A stretch of DNA of 6,401 bases, taken from contig JAAOXX010000062.1 of NCBI GenBank assembly GCA_018221025.1, positions 1 to 6,401 of the forward strand, given 5' to 3'. The notes beneath the pieces were generated by a model, which saw nothing but the letters and a program-made list of their open reading frames with translations, was not told the DNA's origin and did not search any database. The stretch's first letter is position 1, and each line of letters starts with the position of its first letter. Position numbers and translations under genes: made by a program. Below, in pieces: positions 4,181 to 6,401 of this stretch. Source of the DNA: Candidatus Altarchaeota archaeon (lineage in GTDB: Archaea; SpSt-1190).

Positions 4181-4512
4181 TGTTCGGAGATATAGTAGAA
4201 AAAAAACCAATCAGTATAGCGGAAGCAAATGAGATACTCGCAGGTATAAAGAGGAAGAAGAACTACGAGCAAAATATTGCATTCGAGTATTCTGCAAAGT
4301 TTTCTAAAATGAAAACTGACAAAGCAACTAAACTATTTGATGAGTTGAACCACGCTGGAATTCCCCGTATAAAACGAAGAAATATAATCAAATTAATTGA
4401 CATCATGCCAAGTACTCCAGAGGAACTAAGGGCAGTTTTTGCCAAGGAAGACCTCTCATTGAGCAAAGAAGATACCGAGAAGGTATTGGAGATTCTTACC
4501 AAATATAGGTGA
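4180..4512 (+). CDS. rpoF: DNA-directed RNA polymerase subunit Rpo4/RpoF (Rpb4-like)
   Basis: This 110-residue protein is the archaeal counterpart of eukaryotic Rpb4. The N-terminal strand region (IVEKKPISIAEANEIL, 5-20) contacts Rpo7, and the C-terminal HRDC-like helical part carries the typical RNIIKLIDIMPSTPEELRAV run (67-86). With Rpo7 (Rpo7/RpoE) it forms the polymerase stalk that helps open promoters and binds nascent RNA. GGTGA at 4168-4172 precedes the ATG by 7 nt, and the start overlaps the eL21 stop by one base. The final codons end in ATAGGTGA, where GGTGA is also the ribosome binding site of the next gene. The position between eL21 and DUF655 is conserved in many archaea and supports the call. 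Confidence 0.93.
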   Translation: MFGDIVEKKPISIAEANEILAGIKRKKNYEQNIAFEYSAKFSKMKTDKATKLFDELNHAGIPRIKRRNIIKLIDIMPSTPEELRAVFAKEDLSLSKEDTEKVLEILTKYR

Positions 4513-4516
4513 TTAA

Positions 4517-5104
4517 ATGGAAAAAGCAGTTGTATTAGATATATTGCCAAGTGGAGCCCCTTTCACTTTGTCTCAGAATGTGGACTCTCAATTAAGGCGA
4601 AGAAACATCCGGGTTGTCAGAGGTGGCTACTTGACCACACCCATCGCATTTGCAATGTCTATAGAGAGATTTTTTCTTATGGTGGTAGTGATTTCACCAG
4701 ACAAACAAGTTAAATTTGGTGACGAGGTTGATTTGGCCGATACAACAACCATTGCCGCATGGGCAAGAATAACTCGAAGTGATTTGAGCTCAGCTGCAAA
4801 GTCTGAACTCAGTTCTGCTCTTGATAAAATAATTAGTGAGAATGAAGATAGATTCACCAATTTTTTCAATAAGGCTTCCCCAATTACTACGAGACTTCAC
4901 AGTCTTGAATTAATTCCCGGTATAGGGAAAAAACATATGTGGGACATAATTGAGAACCGAAGAAAGCCATTTGAAAGCCTGTCCGACTTGAAAGAGAGAT
5001 TGCCATTAATCTCAGACCCAAGGAAAGGAGTTAAAGAACGAATTCTAAAAGAATTAGAAGAAAAAGAAAAGTACTACTTATTCATTCTTCCACCACGGAG
5101 GTAA
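4517..5104 (+). CDS. DUF655 family protein, putative RNA-binding
   Basis: This 195-residue archaeal DUF655 protein begins with a short strand and the family-typical LDILPSGAPF. A beta-rich part of likely OB-fold type spans about 35-85. A helical region carries SENEDRFTNFFNKASPITTRLH (108-129, ending in the family's ITTRLH). A helix-hairpin-helix follows at 131-145 (LELIPGIGKKHMWDII), then the family ending KEKYYLFI. The combination suggests nucleic acid binding, and the steady neighbourhood of ribosomal and polymerase genes suggests a role in ribosome or RNA metabolism, but no activity is established. Residues 22-38 are very basic (RRRNIRVVR). GGTGA at 4508-4512, which contains the Rpo4 stop, lies 4 nt before the ATG. 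A 36-nt gap separates it from uS13. A KsgA-type methyltransferase, common next to DUF655 elsewhere, is not present here. Confidence 0.88.
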   Translation: MEKAVVLDILPSGAPFTLSQNVDSQLRRRNIRVVRGGYLTTPIAFAMSIERFFLMVVVISPDKQVKFGDEVDLADTTTIAAWARITRSDLSSAAKSELSSALDKIISENEDRFTNFFNKASPITTRLHSLELIPGIGKKHMWDIIENRRKPFESLSDLKERLPLISDPRKGVKERILKELEEKEKYYLFILPPRR

Positions 5105-5113
5105 TCGAAATAC

Positions 5114-5120
5114 TTATATT
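5114..5120 (+). promoter_or_regulatory. Possible internal promoter before uS13
   Basis: TTATATT lies in the longest gap of the operon and is centred 24 nt before the GTG start of uS13, the same spacing as at the window's apparent leaderless genes. It may be a second promoter for uS13-uS4, or AT-rich spacer by chance, since uS13 also has a good ribosome binding site. Confidence 0.35.
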
Positions 5121-5128
5121 CAAACATA

Positions 5129-5134
5129 GAGGTG
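5129..5134 (+). promoter_or_regulatory. Ribosome binding site of uS13
   Basis: GAGGTG lies 6 nt before the GTG at 5141. It decides the start, because the overlapping ATG at 5139 is in a different frame and does not give uS13. Confidence 0.65.
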
Positions 5135-5140
5135 TGAAAT

Positions 5141-5587
5141 GTGGAGTTTAGGCACAGAGTTCGCGTGGCTGCAACGGAATTGAGGGGAAAAATGCCAGTT
5201 AAATTGGCGTTGACCAAGGTAAAGGGCGTTGGGCCTGCAATTGCTAATGCAATATTAACTATTCTCAAAATTGACCCAAAGAAGCAGATGGGGACCTTCA
5301 ACGATGAGGAGCTTGCAGCACTTGAAGAATTTGTAAAAAATCCTCAAGGAATTCCATCTTGGTCAGTAAATCGGCAAAAAGACCCATTTACAGGCAAAGA
5401 CGAGCACCTTGTAAGCTCCGATTTGGATTTCAGACTCAAAACAGATATCGATTATATGAAGAAAACTAAGAGTTACAGAGGTATGCGACACGCTTTTGGG
5501 CTTAAGGTTAGGGGCCAACGAACAAAGAGTACAGGTAGACGAGGAAAGTCCCTTGGTGTACGAAGAAAAAAGGGTGTTAAACAGTGA
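5141..5587 (+). CDS. rps13: 30S ribosomal protein uS13
   Basis: This 148-residue protein is full length for archaeal S13. It starts MEFRHRVRVAATEL, the usual archaeal opening. It has the helix-hairpin-helix KVKGVGPAIANAIL at 26-39, a coiled helical middle, and the signature SYRGMRHAFGLKVRGQRTK at 111-129, followed by a basic tail that reaches into the decoding region of the ribosome. It sits in the small-subunit head, contacting 16S rRNA and P-site tRNA. The start is GTG with GAGGTG just upstream. Its stop TGA overlaps the GTG start of uS4 (GTGA), so the two are probably translationally coupled. uS13-uS4 order is the standard archaeal arrangement, with uS11 normally next. Confidence 0.95.
   Translation: MEFRHRVRVAATELRGKMPVKLALTKVKGVGPAIANAILTILKIDPKKQMGTFNDEELAALEEFVKNPQGIPSWSVNRQKDPFTGKDEHLVSSDLDFRLKTDIDYMKKTKSYRGMRHAFGLKVRGQRTKSTGRRGKSLGVRRKKGVKQ
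5572..5576 (+). promoter_or_regulatory. Ribosome binding site of uS4
   Basis: GGGTG lies 7 nt before the GTG at 5584, inside the uS13 coding end. It supports the GTG start that overlaps the uS13 stop. Confidence 0.6.
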
Positions 5588-6401
5588 AAAGACAAAGAAA
5601 ACGATTTACGAGACCATTTAAGCGGTGGGACAAGACGCGACTCGACGCAGAATCAAAAATTATGAAAACTTATGGTCTAAAAAATAAGAAGGAGCTTTGG
5701 AGGGCGGAAGAAACTATTAGAAAATTCCGTTCACGAGCAAGACGACTCTTTACTGATGAAGCTGGAAGGACTGAATTGTTTGGTAAACTCACAAAACTTG
5801 GACTCTTACAGAATGATGCAACACTCGACGATGTTTTAGGACTAAGGGTTGAGGCAATTCTTGAAAGACGCCTACAGACACTCGTATTTAGAAAGGGGCT
5901 CGGAAACACACAGAGTCAATCAAGACAATTAATATCACACAGGCACATAAAAGTTGGAGACGCAATTTTAGATATTCCTGGCCACATCGTAACTATTGGT
6001 GAAGAACCTGGAATAGCATACTCAAACGGCTCACCAGTAAATGATGCGAGCCATCCAATAAGGGCGGTTGCAAAGAAGGAAGCTGAAGAAAAGCCAAAAG
6101 AAGCTACAAAGAAACCGGAAGTACCTCAAAAGAAAGAAGAGACAAAGAAAACCAAAGACAAACCAAAGAAGGAAGAAGTGAAAAAAACTGAAGAGAAAAT
6201 CAAGGTTGAAGTAGCTGAGACTGAAAAGCCTGAAGTTAAAAAAGAAGAGAAAATTAAGGTTGAAGTAACAGAGACTGAAAAACCCGAAGTCAAGAAAGAA
6301 GAGAAGACCAAGGTTGAAGTAACAGAGACTGAAAAACCCGAAGTCAAGAAAGAAGAGAAAATCAAAGTTGAAGTAACTGAGACTGAAAAGCCAAAAGAAA
6401 A
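5584..6401 (+). CDS. rps4: 30S ribosomal protein uS4 with a repetitive acidic/basic C-terminal extension (cut by the right edge)
   Basis: 272 codons are visible and the frame is still open at the edge. Residues 1-162 are a normal archaeal S4: basic N-terminus (KRQRKRFTRPFKRWDK), KTYGLKNKKELWRAE (30-44), the RRLFTDEAGR region, and the S4 RNA-binding domain at about 88-140 (ILERRLQTLVFRKGL, QLISHRHIKVGD), closing with YSNGSPVND and HPIR. S4 nucleates 30S assembly on 16S rRNA. From about residue 163 the chain turns almost wholly Lys, Glu, Val, Thr and Pro, and from 201 it is built of 18-residue units such as KKEEKIKVEVTETEKPEV. Archaeal S4 normally ends near 170-190 residues, so this tail is an unusual addition, probably disordered or helical. 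The GTG start overlaps the uS13 stop. Confidence 0.93.
   Translation, partial: MKRQRKRFTRPFKRWDKTRLDAESKIMKTYGLKNKKELWRAEETIRKFRSRARRLFTDEAGRTELFGKLTKLGLLQNDATLDDVLGLRVEAILERRLQTLVFRKGLGNTQSQSRQLISHRHIKVGDAILDIPGHIVTIGEEPGIAYSNGSPVNDASHPIRAVAKKEAEEKPKEATKKPEVPQKKEETKKTKDKPKKEEVKKTEEKIKVEVAETEKPEVKKEEKIKVEVTETEKPEVKKEEKTKVEVTETEKPEVKKEEKIKVEVTETEKPKE
6184..6399 (+). repeat. Four tandem 54-bp coding repeats in uS4
   Basis: Units lie at 6184-6237, 6238-6291, 6292-6345 and 6346-6399, each coding 18 residues. Units 2 and 3 differ at 4 of 54 bases, with their last 36 bases identical. Unit 1 differs mainly at KT for KK and at Ala for Thr, and unit 4 diverges at its end (PKE for PEV). The array may continue past the edge. 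Confidence 0.9.

Noticed and set aside
5139..5141. ATG start overlapping the uS13 GTG
   Set aside because: It opens a different frame that does not encode uS13.
6126..6365. 79-codon minus-strand repetitive Ser/Phe-rich open frame
   Set aside because: It is the antisense shadow of the uS4 repeat array; repetition keeps the frame open.
6184..6399. CRISPR-like or mobile repeat array
   Set aside because: The repeats are contiguous 54-bp coding units without spacers and stay in frame with uS4.

Overview
The window comes from an archaeon. The right half encodes archaeal/eukaryotic-type information-processing proteins: ribosomal protein eL21, RNA polymerase subunit Rpo4/F, a DUF655 protein, and archaeal-type uS13 and uS4. 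Operon-internal genes carry GGTG-type ribosome binding sites. Lone or first genes have a TATA-like box centred about 24-27 nt before the start codon, which points to leaderless transcripts. The DNA is AT-rich and the genes are tightly packed, with overlapping starts and stops. A small-genome archaeon, possibly of the DPANN kind, would fit, but the sequence does not settle the lineage.

Left part (1-1770): the start of a lipoprotein gene runs off the left edge on the minus strand. It is divergent from an unrecognised 157-residue protein. Two tandem minus-strand paralogues of unknown function follow. They share a nearly identical 36-bp upstream element at the same distance from each start codon.

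Middle (1771-3402): a minus-strand tRNA-Gly(CCC) has its 5' end duplicated beyond its promoter. Two HAD-superfamily genes then converge and overlap by 27 bp. One has ordinary phosphatase motifs; the other has Phe in place of the second motif I Asp. Between the second HAD gene and the next operon lies what reads as a complete C/D box guide sRNA on the minus strand, with both guides exactly 12 nt and a GC-rich hairpin as D'-C' spacer. It is the most notable non-coding find here.

Right part (3403-6401): an apparent plus-strand operon runs YfcE/MJ0936-type phosphodiesterase, eL21, Rpo4, DUF655, uS13, uS4. The first three genes and the last pair overlap; DUF655 starts 4 nt after the Rpo4 stop and uS13 follows after 36 nt. 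Most members serve translation or transcription. The uS4 gene is cut by the window edge inside a long Lys/Glu-rich C-terminal extension built of 18-residue repeats, which ordinary archaeal uS4 lacks.
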